64,000 nt of DNA from Marinomonas gallaica (GCF_001639745.1 NZ_LTAX01000005.1:1-64000); one strand, 5' to 3'; numbered from the stretch's first letter, positions 53,734 through 62,461 are shown. Made by a program: numbers and translations. The notes: generated by a model from the sequence alone, not told the origin.

Positions 53734-55197
53734 TTACACACCCCATTTTGGAATATGGTGTGAGCCCATGCTGATACAGACATTCTTCGGTTCACAGAAC
53801 ACTTCGAAGCTGTAATCACCACCTTCACGACCGGTACCAGACGCTTTTTTCCCACCAAATGGTGTGCGAAGATCACGAACGTTTTGCGAGTTCACAAACA
53901 TCATGCCTGCATCGACTTTCTGAGCAATGCGATGAACCTTGCTCACATCTTGTGTCCATAGGTAAGACGCTAAGCCGTATTCGTTGTCATTCGCCATGGC
54001 CACCACATCCGCTTCGTCTTCAAACGGAATCAATACAGCTACAGGCCCAAAGATTTCTTCTTGAGCGATACGCATGTCATTGGTCACATCACGGAATACC
54101 GTAGGACGGACAAAATGGCCGCCTTTCAGATGATCAGGTAGCTCATCCACAGGCTTATCAGGACCGCCAGCAATCAGAGTGGCCCCCTCTTCAATACCGA
54201 TACGAATGTAGCCAGTAACTTTATCGAAATGCTGCTGACTGATTAATGAACCCACTTTGGTATCAAGATCTGTTGGATCGCCGACTTTGATTTTGCTGGC
54301 ACGCTCTGCAAATTCTGCCGCGAATTTATCGTAAATACCTTTTTGTACGAAGATACGAGAACCTGCTGTACAGCGCTCGCCATTGATCGAGAAAATGCCG
54401 AATACCGCAGCGTCCATAGCGCGCTCGTAGTCACAGTCTTCAAAGATCATGACCGGTGATTTACCACCCAGCTCCATAGAAAACTTCTTCAGACCAGCAT
54501 TGGCAATGATGTGTTTGCCGGTCGATGTACCTCCTGTGAAGGAGATCGCATCTACATCATCATTGGTGATGATGGCATTACCGGTTGTCGAACCAAAGCC
54601 ATGTACGATGTTGAACACGCCTGGCGGAACACCCGCTTCGATGGATAAGCGACCTAAAAAGTCTGTCGTCAGAGGTGACAATTCAGACTGTTTCATAACC
54701 ACAGTGTTACCGAGTGCTAACGCAGGCGCTGTTTTCCACGTACCTGTCATGAACGGCACGTTCCATGGCGAAATCAACGCACACACACCCGTTGGTTGGT
54801 ACAAGGTGTAGTTCAACATTTGGTCATCAACTGGGTAAGTGTGACCATTCATTTGCTTCGCTTTTTCAGCGAAGAAGTAAAAGTTATTTGAGGAGCGTGG
54901 AATCAAGGCATTCAACGTTTGGTAAAGCGGTAGGCCCGTATCAGCGGTTTCAAGACGGGCTATTTCTTCAACGTTCTCAGCAATCAGGTCGCCAAGCTTC
55001 TCAATAATTTTAGAGCGTTTTGCGATTGGCATGGCCGCCCAAGCAGGAAACGCATCTTTCGCTGCTTGTACCGCTGCCGCCACTTGCTCATCAGAAGCAT
55101 GAGCGACTTCAGCCAAGACTTCACCCGTCGCTGGGTTCACTGTCTGAAAGGTTTTTTCACTCTCTACCCACTGACCATTGATTAAGTTTTTTATCAT
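53734..55197 (-). CDS. hpaE: 5-carboxymethyl-2-hydroxymuconate semialdehyde dehydrogenase
   Basis: A 487-aa cytoplasmic NAD-dependent aldehyde dehydrogenase acting on the ring-fission product of HpaD. Catalytic residues are N146 (SPWNVP), E242 (MELGGKS) and C276 (NGERCTAGS). The HpaE branch is supported by INGERCTAGSRIFVQ and by position. It is the first gene of the minus-strand hpa operon; its leader contains an ATGGAAGT/ACTTCCAT dyad (55232-55257) and the TTAACATGTTAA operator. Confidence 0.93.
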   Translation of the reverse strand: MIKNLINGQWVESEKTFQTVNPATGEVLAEVAHASDEQVAAAVQAAKDAFPAWAAMPIAKRSKIIEKLGDLIAENVEEIARLETADTGLPLYQTLNALIPRSSNNFYFFAEKAKQMNGHTYPVDDQMLNYTLYQPTGVCALISPWNVPFMTGTWKTAPALALGNTVVMKQSELSPLTTDFLGRLSIEAGVPPGVFNIVHGFGSTTGNAIITNDDVDAISFTGGTSTGKHIIANAGLKKFSMELGGKSPVMIFEDCDYERAMDAAVFGIFSINGERCTAGSRIFVQKGIYDKFAAEFAERASKIKVGDPTDLDTKVGSLISQQHFDKVTGYIRIGIEEGATLIAGGPDKPVDELPDHLKGGHFVRPTVFRDVTNDMRIAQEEIFGPVAVLIPFEDEADVVAMANDNEYGLASYLWTQDVSKVHRIAQKVDAGMMFVNSQNVRDLRTPFGGKKASGTGREGGDYSFEVFCEPKNVCISMGSHHIPKWGV

Positions 55198-55231
55198 TAC
55201 TGCTCATCTCCTGTAGACAAAACTATTCGGC

Positions 55232-55257
55232 ATGGAAGTTAAAAATGGGACTTCCAT
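55232..55257. repeat. Inverted repeat in the hpaE leader
   Basis: ATGGAAGT and ACTTCCAT (8-bp arms, 10-nt spacer) lie 35-60 bp upstream of hpaE and 5 bp from the TTAACATGTTAA site; a leader hairpin or a second operator. Confidence 0.4.
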
Positions 55258-55261
55258 TTCG

Positions 55262-55273
55262 TTAACATGTTAA
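55262..55273. promoter_or_regulatory. HPA-cluster palindrome, copy 1
   Basis: TTAACATGTTAA, a 12-bp perfect palindrome, ~65 bp upstream of hpaE, in the divergent region shared with the LuxR-type gene. The same sequence recurs at 56249 and 60512. Confidence 0.7.
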
Positions 55274-55454
55274 GTAAATTAATACTGCTTGGTAATTCTG
55301 TCAAGATCTGTCGCACCAACTAATCGCACTTCTTGATATGAATGCACTATAGAATTGCACTTTCTAATAAGAATTAATGAGCCGCAGTTTTATTGGGATT
55401 TGATGCCTATAATGCAGTAGAGTGTAAATAACTAATAAAAATAGGAGCGAAAAC

Positions 55455-56204
55455 ATGATGGCAGGTTCTTTGTATCAGACGCTACCTGATCTGATTAGTA
55501 CAATCGGTCAAAGTGACTTCTATCACGAAGTCGAACGCAGTTTCAAACAGGTTCCAACGGTTTCTAAATTTAAAATCATTAGTTACCCGAAATCTTCCAA
55601 ACCTGCTTTTTTAGGAGGGTACAGTGAGCCAGAGTTCGATCGAATCTATTGTGAGTCGGCCTATCTACTCGATCCTTTTTACGACGTTATTAATAAAGAT
55701 AATCGTAACGAGCTGGTGACACTGGACAGCATCATTCGTCATGACTTTCATAGTTCAACGTATTACGATCGCTTTTATCATATGACTGGCTGGACCAATG
55801 AATCGAACTTCATCGTCAGCCTGAATGATGAACGCACTATCTGCTTGGCGTATACCGCCCACGATATGCCGATGAATGAGCTGAATCATGAACTGCGCCC
55901 TTACCTTCACGCCATCAAGTCTGCAATCCGAAAACATGAATCTCTAACCAGTCAGATTATTGAGTCTTCTCATTGCTCTGAATTAAAATCTGAACATCAC
56001 GACAGCAATCATCAAATGAGCCTGTTTGGTCTCACCAAACGTGAAAAAGAAATCGTTAGCTATATTCTACAAGGCCATCCTTCTTCGAGTATTGCGCAGT
56101 TATGCTACGTTTCTGAGGGAACCATCAAAAACCATCGCAAAAACATTTATCGAAAACTCAATATTCACACTCAAGGCGAACTCTTCAGAAAGTTTCTTAA
56201 TTAA
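55455..56204 (+). CDS. LuxR-type transcriptional regulator in the HPA cluster
   Basis: A 249-aa regulator. The N-terminal ~160 residues resemble an autoinducer-binding/GAF-like module with YLLDPFYD (~72-79) and YDRFYHMTGW (~105-114). The C-terminal LuxR HTH is at ~190-248 (LTKREKEIVSYILQGHPSSS, then VSEGTIKNHRKNIYRKLNIH). The start follows AGGAG. No luxI partner is present. It sits between the two divergent hpa operons and probably responds to an aromatic intermediate. The same DP-motif architecture appears in the regulator at 47454. Confidence 0.82.
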   Translation: MMAGSLYQTLPDLISTIGQSDFYHEVERSFKQVPTVSKFKIISYPKSSKPAFLGGYSEPEFDRIYCESAYLLDPFYDVINKDNRNELVTLDSIIRHDFHSSTYYDRFYHMTGWTNESNFIVSLNDERTICLAYTAHDMPMNELNHELRPYLHAIKSAIRKHESLTSQIIESSHCSELKSEHHDSNHQMSLFGLTKREKEIVSYILQGHPSSSIAQLCYVSEGTIKNHRKNIYRKLNIHTQGELFRKFLN

Positions 56205-56248
56205 TTAGCACGACTGTTGACAGCTTGAGATAATTTACGTCAATATAC

Positions 56249-56260
56249 TTAACATGTTAA
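56249..56260. promoter_or_regulatory. HPA-cluster palindrome, copy 2
   Basis: TTAACATGTTAA ends 21 bp before the hpaG1 start, where a bound repressor would block transcription or initiation. Confidence 0.7.
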
Positions 56261-56280
56261 CTACATTTGGTGATTGGGCT

Positions 56281-57018
56281 ATGTATACCTACCGACAACA
56301 AGAATCAGGCCAAGCCGTTTCAAAAACGTCAGAAGCAACATTTGCTGTTGAGCTGGCAGATCCGTTACTGCCAGCAACCAATGGCGCTGTCATTGGCGTG
56401 GCGCTCAATAATAAAGACCTTGTGGATTCTTTAGCGCCTGAATTTGACGCTAAGCCATACGTGAACCCGCCGAAAACACCGGTATTGCACATCAAGACAG
56501 ACAATACACACATCGGTCATGGTCAAACAATTAAAGTCCCGATCGATAAGGGCGACGTATACGCGGGTCCAGCTTTGGGTATTGTTATTGGCGAACGAGC
56601 CACACGCGTGAGTGAAGCGGATGCCCTTAATTTTATCAAAGGCTATACGGTCGTAAACGAAGTATCGCTTGCAGAAACGTCTTTTTACCGCCCGGCTGTG
56701 AAAGCAAAATGTCGTGATACGTTTTGTCCTATTGGCCCATGGGTCATTGACAAATCACTTGTCTCTTCGCCGAACGATCTAGCGATTAAAACCTTTGTTA
56801 ACGACACGCTCGTTCATGAAACAAGCACAAACCGCTTAGTGCACAGCGTTGAGAAAGTAGTGAGTTATATCTCCAGTTTTATGACGTTAGAGCCCGGCGA
56901 TTTGATCATTGCCGGTACGCCATTACGCGACCAGTCTTTGGCTATTAAAGATGGCGATATTGTGATGATTGATGTGGAGGCCGTTGGCCGTTTAGCGAAC
57001 CCAGTTGAGAAAGAGTGA
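56281..57018 (+). CDS. hpaG1: 4-hydroxyphenylacetate degradation isomerase/decarboxylase, subunit HpaG1
   Basis: A 245-aa fumarylacetoacetate-hydrolase-fold protein, half of the HpaG isomerase/decarboxylase acting on 5-oxo-pent-3-ene-1,2,5-tricarboxylate. FAH-fold motifs include YAGPALGIVIGERA (metal-binding Glu region shifted), TVVNEVSLAETSFYRPAVKA and TPLRDQSL at the C-terminus. ATG 56281 is chosen since the alternative at 56254 lies inside the TTAACATGTTAA palindrome. In E. coli the two halves are fused; here they are separate adjacent genes. Confidence 0.88.
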   Translation: MYTYRQQESGQAVSKTSEATFAVELADPLLPATNGAVIGVALNNKDLVDSLAPEFDAKPYVNPPKTPVLHIKTDNTHIGHGQTIKVPIDKGDVYAGPALGIVIGERATRVSEADALNFIKGYTVVNEVSLAETSFYRPAVKAKCRDTFCPIGPWVIDKSLVSSPNDLAIKTFVNDTLVHETSTNRLVHSVEKVVSYISSFMTLEPGDLIIAGTPLRDQSLAIKDGDIVMIDVEAVGRLANPVEKE

Positions 57019-57026
57019 GACCGACC

Positions 57027-57791
57027 ATGAAACACGCTCGCGTACTAGTTAACGACGAAATCCTAAACGTCACCGTAAATGACAACAACGAAGCTGTGAC
57101 GGCTTCAGGCGATGTGCTTGCCAACGGCTCTTTCAAATGGATGCCGCCATGTGAAGGCAAAATGTTCGTGTTGGCGATCAACTACGCCGATCACGCGGCA
57201 GAGCTGTCTTTCAAAGCGCCAGAAGAGCCACTAGTGTTCTTAAAAAATGCCAATACCCTGATTGGCCATGAACAAAACACATATCGTCCTGACAATGTCG
57301 ACTACATGCATTATGAATGTGAACTGGTCGTAGTGATCGGTAAAGAAGCGAAAAACGTGTCAAAAGAAGACGCTATGCAATACGTTGGCGGCTACACCGT
57401 CGGCAATGACTATGCAATTCGCGATTACCTAGAAAACTACTACCGCCCTAACCTTCGTGTTAAGAGCCGCGATACATGTACACCGATTGGCCCTTACATC
57501 ATTGATGCAGAGCAGATCCAAGAACCTCATAACTTGACACTGCGCACCTATATCAATGGTGAACTTAAGCAAGAGGGCAACACTAAGGATCTTGTTTTTG
57601 ATATCCCTCACTTAATTTCTTACTTAAGCGAGATCATGACTCTGAGTCCTGGCGACATGATTTTCACTGGCACCCCAGAAGGTCTTGCCGATGTAAAACC
57701 GGGTGATGTGATTACCACCGAAGTAGAAGGTGTTGGCACCCTGACCAATACGATAATTTCTGAGACTGACTACTTAGCCAGCTTACACTAG
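57027..57791 (+). CDS. hpaG2: 4-hydroxyphenylacetate degradation isomerase/decarboxylase, subunit HpaG2
   Basis: A 254-aa FAH-fold protein beginning MKHARVLVND, as typical HpaG2 proteins do. The metal site reads DYMHYECELVVVIGKEAKNV (E-x-E near 91-93), then GGYTVGNDYAIRDYLEN and the C-terminal GDMIFTGTPEG. It pairs with HpaG1 to decarboxylate and isomerise the C8 tricarboxylate to 2-hydroxyhepta-2,4-dienedioate. A GTG 12 bp upstream overlaps the hpaG1 stop, but the ATG is the more usual start. Confidence 0.92.
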   Translation: MKHARVLVNDEILNVTVNDNNEAVTASGDVLANGSFKWMPPCEGKMFVLAINYADHAAELSFKAPEEPLVFLKNANTLIGHEQNTYRPDNVDYMHYECELVVVIGKEAKNVSKEDAMQYVGGYTVGNDYAIRDYLENYYRPNLRVKSRDTCTPIGPYIIDAEQIQEPHNLTLRTYINGELKQEGNTKDLVFDIPHLISYLSEIMTLSPGDMIFTGTPEGLADVKPGDVITTEVEGVGTLTNTIISETDYLASLH

Positions 57792-57800
57792 GAGCCGATT

Positions 57801-58604
57801 ATGCTATCGAAAGACATTATTACGTCCTGCGCACAGCGCCTAAATGAAGCAGAAAAGTCACGCACCCAAATCCGCCAGATCTCATTAGATAACCCTGACA
57901 TCACGATCGATGACGCGTACGCCATTCAACGTGAGTGGGTCGATATGAAATTGCAAGAAGGTCGTAAAATCATCGGTCATAAAATTGGCCTGACATCGCG
58001 TGCTATGCAAATGAGTTCTCAGATTGACGAGCCTGATTACGGTACGCTTTTGGACGATATGCTGTACCACGATGGTTGCGAGATCAACACTGAAGATTTT
58101 ATTGTGCCTCGTATCGAAGTGGAATTAGCGTTCATTTTGAAAAAGCCACTGAAAGGCCCTAACGTGACAATTTTCGACGTCTATGATGCAACCGGCTACG
58201 TTGTTCCAGCATTGGAGCTGATCGATGCACGCAGTCAGTCCATTGATCCTGATAGCGGTCGACCACGTAAGGTATTTGATACGATTTCGGATAACGCGGC
58301 GAACGCGGCCATCATCTTAGGTGGGCGTCCAATCAAAGTGGACGAAGTCGACTTACGTTGGGTATCTGCGATCATGCAACGCAATGGCGTCATCGAAGAA
58401 ACCGGTGTCGCCGCAGGCGTACTGAACCACCCCGCAAACGGTATCGTTTGGTTAGCCAATAAATTAGCACCTTTCGATGTCGAACTTGAAGCGGGGCAAA
58501 TCATACTTGGTGGCTCGTTTACCCGCCCAGTTGCAGCACGTAAAGGCGACACGTTCAGCGTGGATTATGGTCCGCTTGGCTCTGTATCTTGTTACTTCAA
58601 ATAA
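57801..58604 (+). CDS. hpaH: 2-oxo-hept-3-ene-1,7-dioate hydratase
   Basis: A 267-aa cytoplasmic hydratase of the MhpD/HpaH family, adding water to 2-hydroxyhepta-2,4-dienedioate to give 4-hydroxy-2-oxoheptanedioate. Motifs include KIIGHKIGLTSRAMQMSSQI (~52-71), then EVELAFILKKPL with the metal-binding acidic pair, and GQIILGGSFTRPV (~234-246). AGGAG precedes the ATG, 9 bp after hpaG2. Confidence 0.94.
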   Translation: MLSKDIITSCAQRLNEAEKSRTQIRQISLDNPDITIDDAYAIQREWVDMKLQEGRKIIGHKIGLTSRAMQMSSQIDEPDYGTLLDDMLYHDGCEINTEDFIVPRIEVELAFILKKPLKGPNVTIFDVYDATGYVVPALELIDARSQSIDPDSGRPRKVFDTISDNAANAAIILGGRPIKVDEVDLRWVSAIMQRNGVIEETGVAAGVLNHPANGIVWLANKLAPFDVELEAGQIILGGSFTRPVAARKGDTFSVDYGPLGSVSCYFK

Positions 58605-58616
58605 AGGTGACGAACC

Positions 58617-59426
58617 ATGACAGCACCCAAAAACACATTTAAGCAGGCCCTTGCTAATAAAGAACCTCAAATTGGACTTTGGCTGGGCCTTGCTAACCAT
58701 TACACCGCAGAACTGATCGGTTCGGCGGGTTTTGATTGGCTTTTAATTGACGGTGAACATGCGCCAAATACCCTGCAAACCATATTGGGGCAGCTACAAG
58801 CGTTGGCACCTTTTAATACGCATCCTATTGTGCGCCCTGCTTGGGCAGACGATGTGGCACTGAAACAAATCTTAGATTTGGGTGTGCAAACCATCTTAGC
58901 CCCGATGGTTGATAACGCTGAACAAGCACAACAAATCGTGCGTGGAACGCGTTACCCTCCGCACGGTGTGCGCGGCGTTGGCAGTGCGTTAGCACGCGCC
59001 TCACAATTCAATCGTACGCCGAATTACCTAACCACGGCGAACGATGAAATTTGTGTGCTGGTTCAGATCGAATCGACAAAAGCGGTTGAAGAACTGGACA
59101 ATATCCTAGCAGTCGATGGGGTTGACGGTGTCTTCATCGGCCCTGCGGATTTGAGCGCGTCGTTAGGCTATATCGGTCAACCTAATCACCCTGAAGTGGT
59201 GAAAGTGATCGAAGCCAGCATTGCCAAAATTGTCGCTGCCGGCAAAGCGCCGGGAGTGCTCATGGCCGACCAAGTGCAAGCACGTCGTTACCTAGATTGC
59301 GGCGCATTGTTTGTTGCTGTGGGCAGCGATACGGGCCTACTAATGAACAGCACTAAACAATTGGTTCAAGCGTTTAAACCTGACGCGGAGAATCAAAATA
59401 CGGAAGGCCCAGCCTCTGTGTATTAA
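58617..59426 (+). CDS. hpaI: 4-hydroxy-2-oxoheptanedioate aldolase
   Basis: A 269-aa class II (metal) aldolase of the HpcH/HpaI family, splitting 4-hydroxy-2-oxoheptanedioate into pyruvate and succinate semialdehyde. The visible signatures are [12 protein letters not shown] (~39-50, catalytic His/metal region), [23 protein letters not shown] (~91-106) and [15 protein letters not shown] (~173-187). AGGTG precedes the ATG; it lies 12 bp after hpaH and is followed by a strong terminator. Confidence 0.94.
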   Translation: MTAPKNTFKQALANKEPQIGLWLGLANHYTAELIGSAGFDWLLIDGEHAPNTLQTILGQLQALAPFNTHPIVRPAWADDVALKQILDLGVQTILAPMVDNAEQAQQIVRGTRYPPHGVRGVGSALARASQFNRTPNYLTTANDEICVLVQIESTKAVEELDNILAVDGVDGVFIGPADLSASLGYIGQPNHPEVVKVIEASIAKIVAAGKAPGVLMADQVQARRYLDCGALFVAVGSDTGLLMNSTKQLVQAFKPDAENQNTEGPASVY

Positions 59427-59491
59427 GGGTGGTTGCCCAACATTATTCCGAGTTAATGTTAGACATGTAATCTATTTTTCACCCTTTTTTT

Positions 59492-59516
59492 GCCCAGTAT
59501 ACTGGGCTTTTTTTTG
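59492..59516 (+). terminator. Strong terminator after hpaI
   Basis: GCCCAGTATACTGGGC, a 16-bp palindrome, followed by a run of nine T residues. Confidence 0.93.
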
Positions 59517-59560
59517 GCTTTATAATTGCCCCACGATAACAATAAAAAATTGAGCATCCT

Positions 59561-60445
59561 ATGACCAAAGAGTGGATTCCAAATATCGACCTTGGCCAAG
59601 ATTACGATTCGAAATACAAGGACGAAACCGTTCATTTCGACAAACTTGGCAAACTTGCGGACTTTTTTGGACGGGATATGCCCATGCACCTGCATGCGGA
59701 ATACTGTCAAATCCACCTTGTTCAAGCGGGTAAAACCTTCTTCAACATTGACCAGAACACCTACGAAACCCAAGGCAATGCCTTATTCTTTACGCCGTCC
59801 TCGACGCCTCACGCATTTTGGACAGAGCCTAATGCCCCAGGCTTCGTGCTAACCATGCACGCTTCGGTGTTAGCAAGTATTACCGATCGCTTGCAGGCAT
59901 TTAATAATATCTTTTATCTGCCCATCGTCATTGAAGAGCGTCATACCACGCAAGCAGCGTGGCGTAAGATCGAGCAGATTTTTGACCTGCTGAAATACGA
60001 ATGGATTGGGCAAAGCAAACTTCACAGTGAAGCAATAGAGTCCATCCTTCAGCTGCTTATCATCCACCTATTACGCCTGTCTGGCTCCCAACACCCACGC
60101 TACCAAAACAACCAAGCAGAAATTCTCAGCTTCCGTACATTCAGCCGCTTAGTCGAAACACACTTCGTCGATGAGCGCCGTATCACGTTTTACTGCGATC
60201 AGTTAAAGATTAATGAGAGCCGTCTAAATTACATCTGTAATAAAATTGCCGATACCAGCCCCAAAAAAATCATCAATGGGCGTGTCATTTTAGAAGCGAA
60301 GCGACTGTTGTCGCACACCAATATGAACCTTACTGAAATTTCGTACACCTTAGGTTTTATGGACCCGTCTTACTTCTCGCGGTTTTTTTATAAAAACACG
60401 CAATCAACGCCTACAGAGTTCAGAAATGAACACCGGAAAGACTAG
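59561..60445 (+). CDS. hpaA: AraC-family activator HpaA
   Basis: A 294-aa AraC regulator: N-terminal cupin (~20-150, with MHLHAEYCQIHLVQAGKTFF) and C-terminal double HTH (~190-290, ending YTLGFMDPSYFSRFFYK). In E. coli W, HpaA senses 4-hydroxyphenylacetate and activates hpaBC. Here hpaBC is not in the window, so its target may be the adjacent genes, the hpa operons or a distant hpaBC. It follows hpaI beyond a terminator, so it has its own promoter. Confidence 0.88.
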   Translation: MTKEWIPNIDLGQDYDSKYKDETVHFDKLGKLADFFGRDMPMHLHAEYCQIHLVQAGKTFFNIDQNTYETQGNALFFTPSSTPHAFWTEPNAPGFVLTMHASVLASITDRLQAFNNIFYLPIVIEERHTTQAAWRKIEQIFDLLKYEWIGQSKLHSEAIESILQLLIIHLLRLSGSQHPRYQNNQAEILSFRTFSRLVETHFVDERRITFYCDQLKINESRLNYICNKIADTSPKKIINGRVILEAKRLLSHTNMNLTEISYTLGFMDPSYFSRFFYKNTQSTPTEFRNEHRKD

Positions 60446-60468
60446 TTCTCTGGCCTAAGTCAAAAGAG

Positions 60469-60484
60469 CAATGTGCGTAAATTG
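60469..60484 (+). promoter_or_regulatory. Motif shared with the mesX upstream region
   Basis: CAATGTGCGTAAATTG matches 16048-16063 at 15 of 16 positions. It lies ~100 bp before the GlcG-like gene and is followed after a few bases by an AT-rich, -10-like stretch. Confidence 0.4.
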
Positions 60485-60509
60485 CCCTAAAAATATGCCT
60501 CACACATTT

Positions 60510-60525
60510 ACTTAACATGTTAAGT
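60510..60525. promoter_or_regulatory. HPA-cluster palindrome, copy 3
   Basis: ACTTAACATGTTAAGT, a 16-bp perfect palindrome containing the shared TTAACATGTTAA core (60512-60523), ~62 bp upstream of the GlcG-like gene. This ties the last two catabolic genes to the hpa operons. Confidence 0.72.
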
Positions 60526-60586
60526 AAAATACACTTTGAGGTATTTCGTGAACATTGACAAGCCAGTTTTCCATTAGAGTAAGCTC

Positions 60587-61018
60587 ATGATTGAAACAAC
60601 CATTAATCAACACAACCTAACCACCGCGGCTGCCGTTCAAATTGGAGCGACAGCAATGGCCCATGCGACGAGTCTAGGCATTCATATCAGCATCTGTATT
60701 GTCGATGCGTCCGGCATCCCTTTAGTCAGTCTGCGCATGAACCAGTCCCCGCTTCTTTCTACCGGCATCGCCGAGAAAAAAGCATACACCGCCGTGTCAT
60801 TTGGCAAGCCGACCCAGTCTTGGCAAAGCACACTGATGAACAAAGAGAAGATTCTGTTTGCGCTGCAAAATGAGCCTAACTTCACCTACTTAGGCGGAGG
60901 GCTCCCTATTCGCCTAGAGACCATTACCGTCGGCGCCATCGGCGTTTCCGGTGGCAGTGAAGCACAAGATATCGACTGCGCCCAAGTGGCAATTGATGCG
61001 TTAATTAACAATCACTAA
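60587..61018 (+). CDS. GlcG/HbpS-family heme-binding-like protein
   Basis: A 143-aa single-domain protein of the GlcG/HbpS family: LGIHISICIVDASGIPLVSL (~30-49), AEKKAYTAVSF (~65-75) and FTYLGGGLPIRL with GAIGVSGG near 125. There is no signal peptide. Family members bind heme or corrinoid cofactors or act as accessory proteins in catabolic operons; the precise role is unknown. It is 12 bp upstream of the aldehyde dehydrogenase and under the HPA palindrome. Confidence 0.82.
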   Translation: MIETTINQHNLTTAAAVQIGATAMAHATSLGIHISICIVDASGIPLVSLRMNQSPLLSTGIAEKKAYTAVSFGKPTQSWQSTLMNKEKILFALQNEPNFTYLGGGLPIRLETITVGAIGVSGGSEAQDIDCAQVAIDALINNH

Positions 61019-61030
61019 AGAGAGATCACG

Positions 61031-62461
61031 ATGCTGAAAAAACACTATCCATTTTATTTAGCCAGCAAGCCCGTTTATGACAACGAAGATTTGGAAGTAC
61101 GTAATAAGTATTCCGATGATCTGATTGCTACCGTGGCCTTAGCAACTGCGGATCACATTGATCAAGCGATTGCCGCGGCAGACCAAGCACAAGCCGCCAT
61201 GAAAGCGCTTCCCGCTTACAAACGCCAAGCCATTCTGAACCATTGCGTGCGCCGCTTTAAAGAACGCGCCGAAGAGCTGGCCATCGCTTTATGTCAGGAA
61301 GCAGGCAAACCGATCAAAGATTCGCGCGGTGAGGTGACACGTTTGATCGATACATTCCAAATCGCCGCTGAAGAAGCCACGCGGATTTACGGCGAAGTGA
61401 TTCCGATGGATATTTCAGCACGTGCCGAAGGCTATCAAGGTCAATGGAAACGCTTCCCGATTGGACCGTGTTCGTTTATTTCTCCGTTTAACTTTCCTTT
61501 AAACTTAGCGGCACACAAGATTGCGCCTGCGATTGCAGCCGGTTGTACGTTTATCTTAAAGCCCGCGTCTTTAACGCCGATCAGTGCCTTAATCATTGCC
61601 GAGATTTTAGCGGAGACAGAACTGCCTGAAGGTGCGTTCTCGATCCTACCGTGTCGTCGTGATGGCGCCGATTTATTCACCACAGACGAGCGTCTGAAAC
61701 TGTTGAGTTTCACAGGCTCGCCAGATGTAGGCTGGGATCTCAAAAAGAAAGCAGGTAAAAAACCGGTTGTCTTGGAGCTGGGTGGCAATGCTGCCTGCAT
61801 CGTCGATGAAGGAACCGATTTGGACGATGCCGTTCAACGTATCGTCTTTGGCGCTTACTACCAATCTGGTCAAAGCTGCGTCAGTGTGCAGCGAATCTTA
61901 ATCCACGACTCGCTTTACGATCAAGCCAAAGCCATGCTCTCCGACGCGGTTAAAAATCTCGTTATGGGCGATCCATCGAACGAAGATACGTTTATCGGCC
62001 CAATGATTTCGTTAAAAGAAGCCGAACGTCTTCATGGCTGGGTAGAAGAAGCCCGTCAAGCAGGTGCGACTGTCTTGGCTGGTGGGCAACGTAATGGCGC
62101 TATGTTGGAAGCTACGTTATTGGAAAACGTGACCGCTGCCATGACAGTGAATAACGAAGAAGCATTTGGCCCGGTCGCGATCATTTCAAAATTTAGCGAT
62201 TTCGATGAGGCTCTAAAAGAAGTCAATAATTCTGAGTTTGGACTGCAAGCCGGTATTTTCACCAAAGACATCTATAAAGCCCACAAAGCTTGGGAAGAGT
62301 TGGAAGTGGGCGGCGTGATCATCGGTGACGTGCCATCTTGGCGTGTCGACCATATGCCCTATGGCGGTGTGAAAGACAGTGGCTTGGGCCGTGAAGGTAT
62401 CCGTTATGCCATTGAAGATATGACAGAGTTAAAACTGATGGTGCTTCGTACACCAAAATAA
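61031..62461 (+). CDS. NAD(P)-dependent aldehyde dehydrogenase, probable succinate-semialdehyde dehydrogenase
   Basis: A 476-aa aldehyde dehydrogenase with N154 (SPFNFP), E249 (LELGGNA) and C283 (SGQSCVS) intact. The sequence resembles the broad group that includes lactaldehyde, non-phosphorylating glyceraldehyde-3-phosphate and family-21 enzymes. Its location under the shared hpa palindrome, in a pathway that yields succinate semialdehyde, makes oxidation to succinate its likely role; an aromatic aldehyde feeding the pathway is the alternative. AGAGAG precedes the ATG. Confidence 0.82.
   Translation: MLKKHYPFYLASKPVYDNEDLEVRNKYSDDLIATVALATADHIDQAIAAADQAQAAMKALPAYKRQAILNHCVRRFKERAEELAIALCQEAGKPIKDSRGEVTRLIDTFQIAAEEATRIYGEVIPMDISARAEGYQGQWKRFPIGPCSFISPFNFPLNLAAHKIAPAIAAGCTFILKPASLTPISALIIAEILAETELPEGAFSILPCRRDGADLFTTDERLKLLSFTGSPDVGWDLKKKAGKKPVVLELGGNAACIVDEGTDLDDAVQRIVFGAYYQSGQSCVSVQRILIHDSLYDQAKAMLSDAVKNLVMGDPSNEDTFIGPMISLKEAERLHGWVEEARQAGATVLAGGQRNGAMLEATLLENVTAAMTVNNEEAFGPVAIISKFSDFDEALKEVNNSEFGLQAGIFTKDIYKAHKAWEELEVGGVIIGDVPSWRVDHMPYGGVKDSGLGREGIRYAIEDMTELKLMVLRTPK

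Noticed and set aside
59447..59472. Degenerate TTAGACATGTAA resembling the HPA palindrome between hpaI and its terminator
   Set aside because: Two mismatches break the dyad and it lies inside the transcribed 3' region, so it is not counted as an operator.
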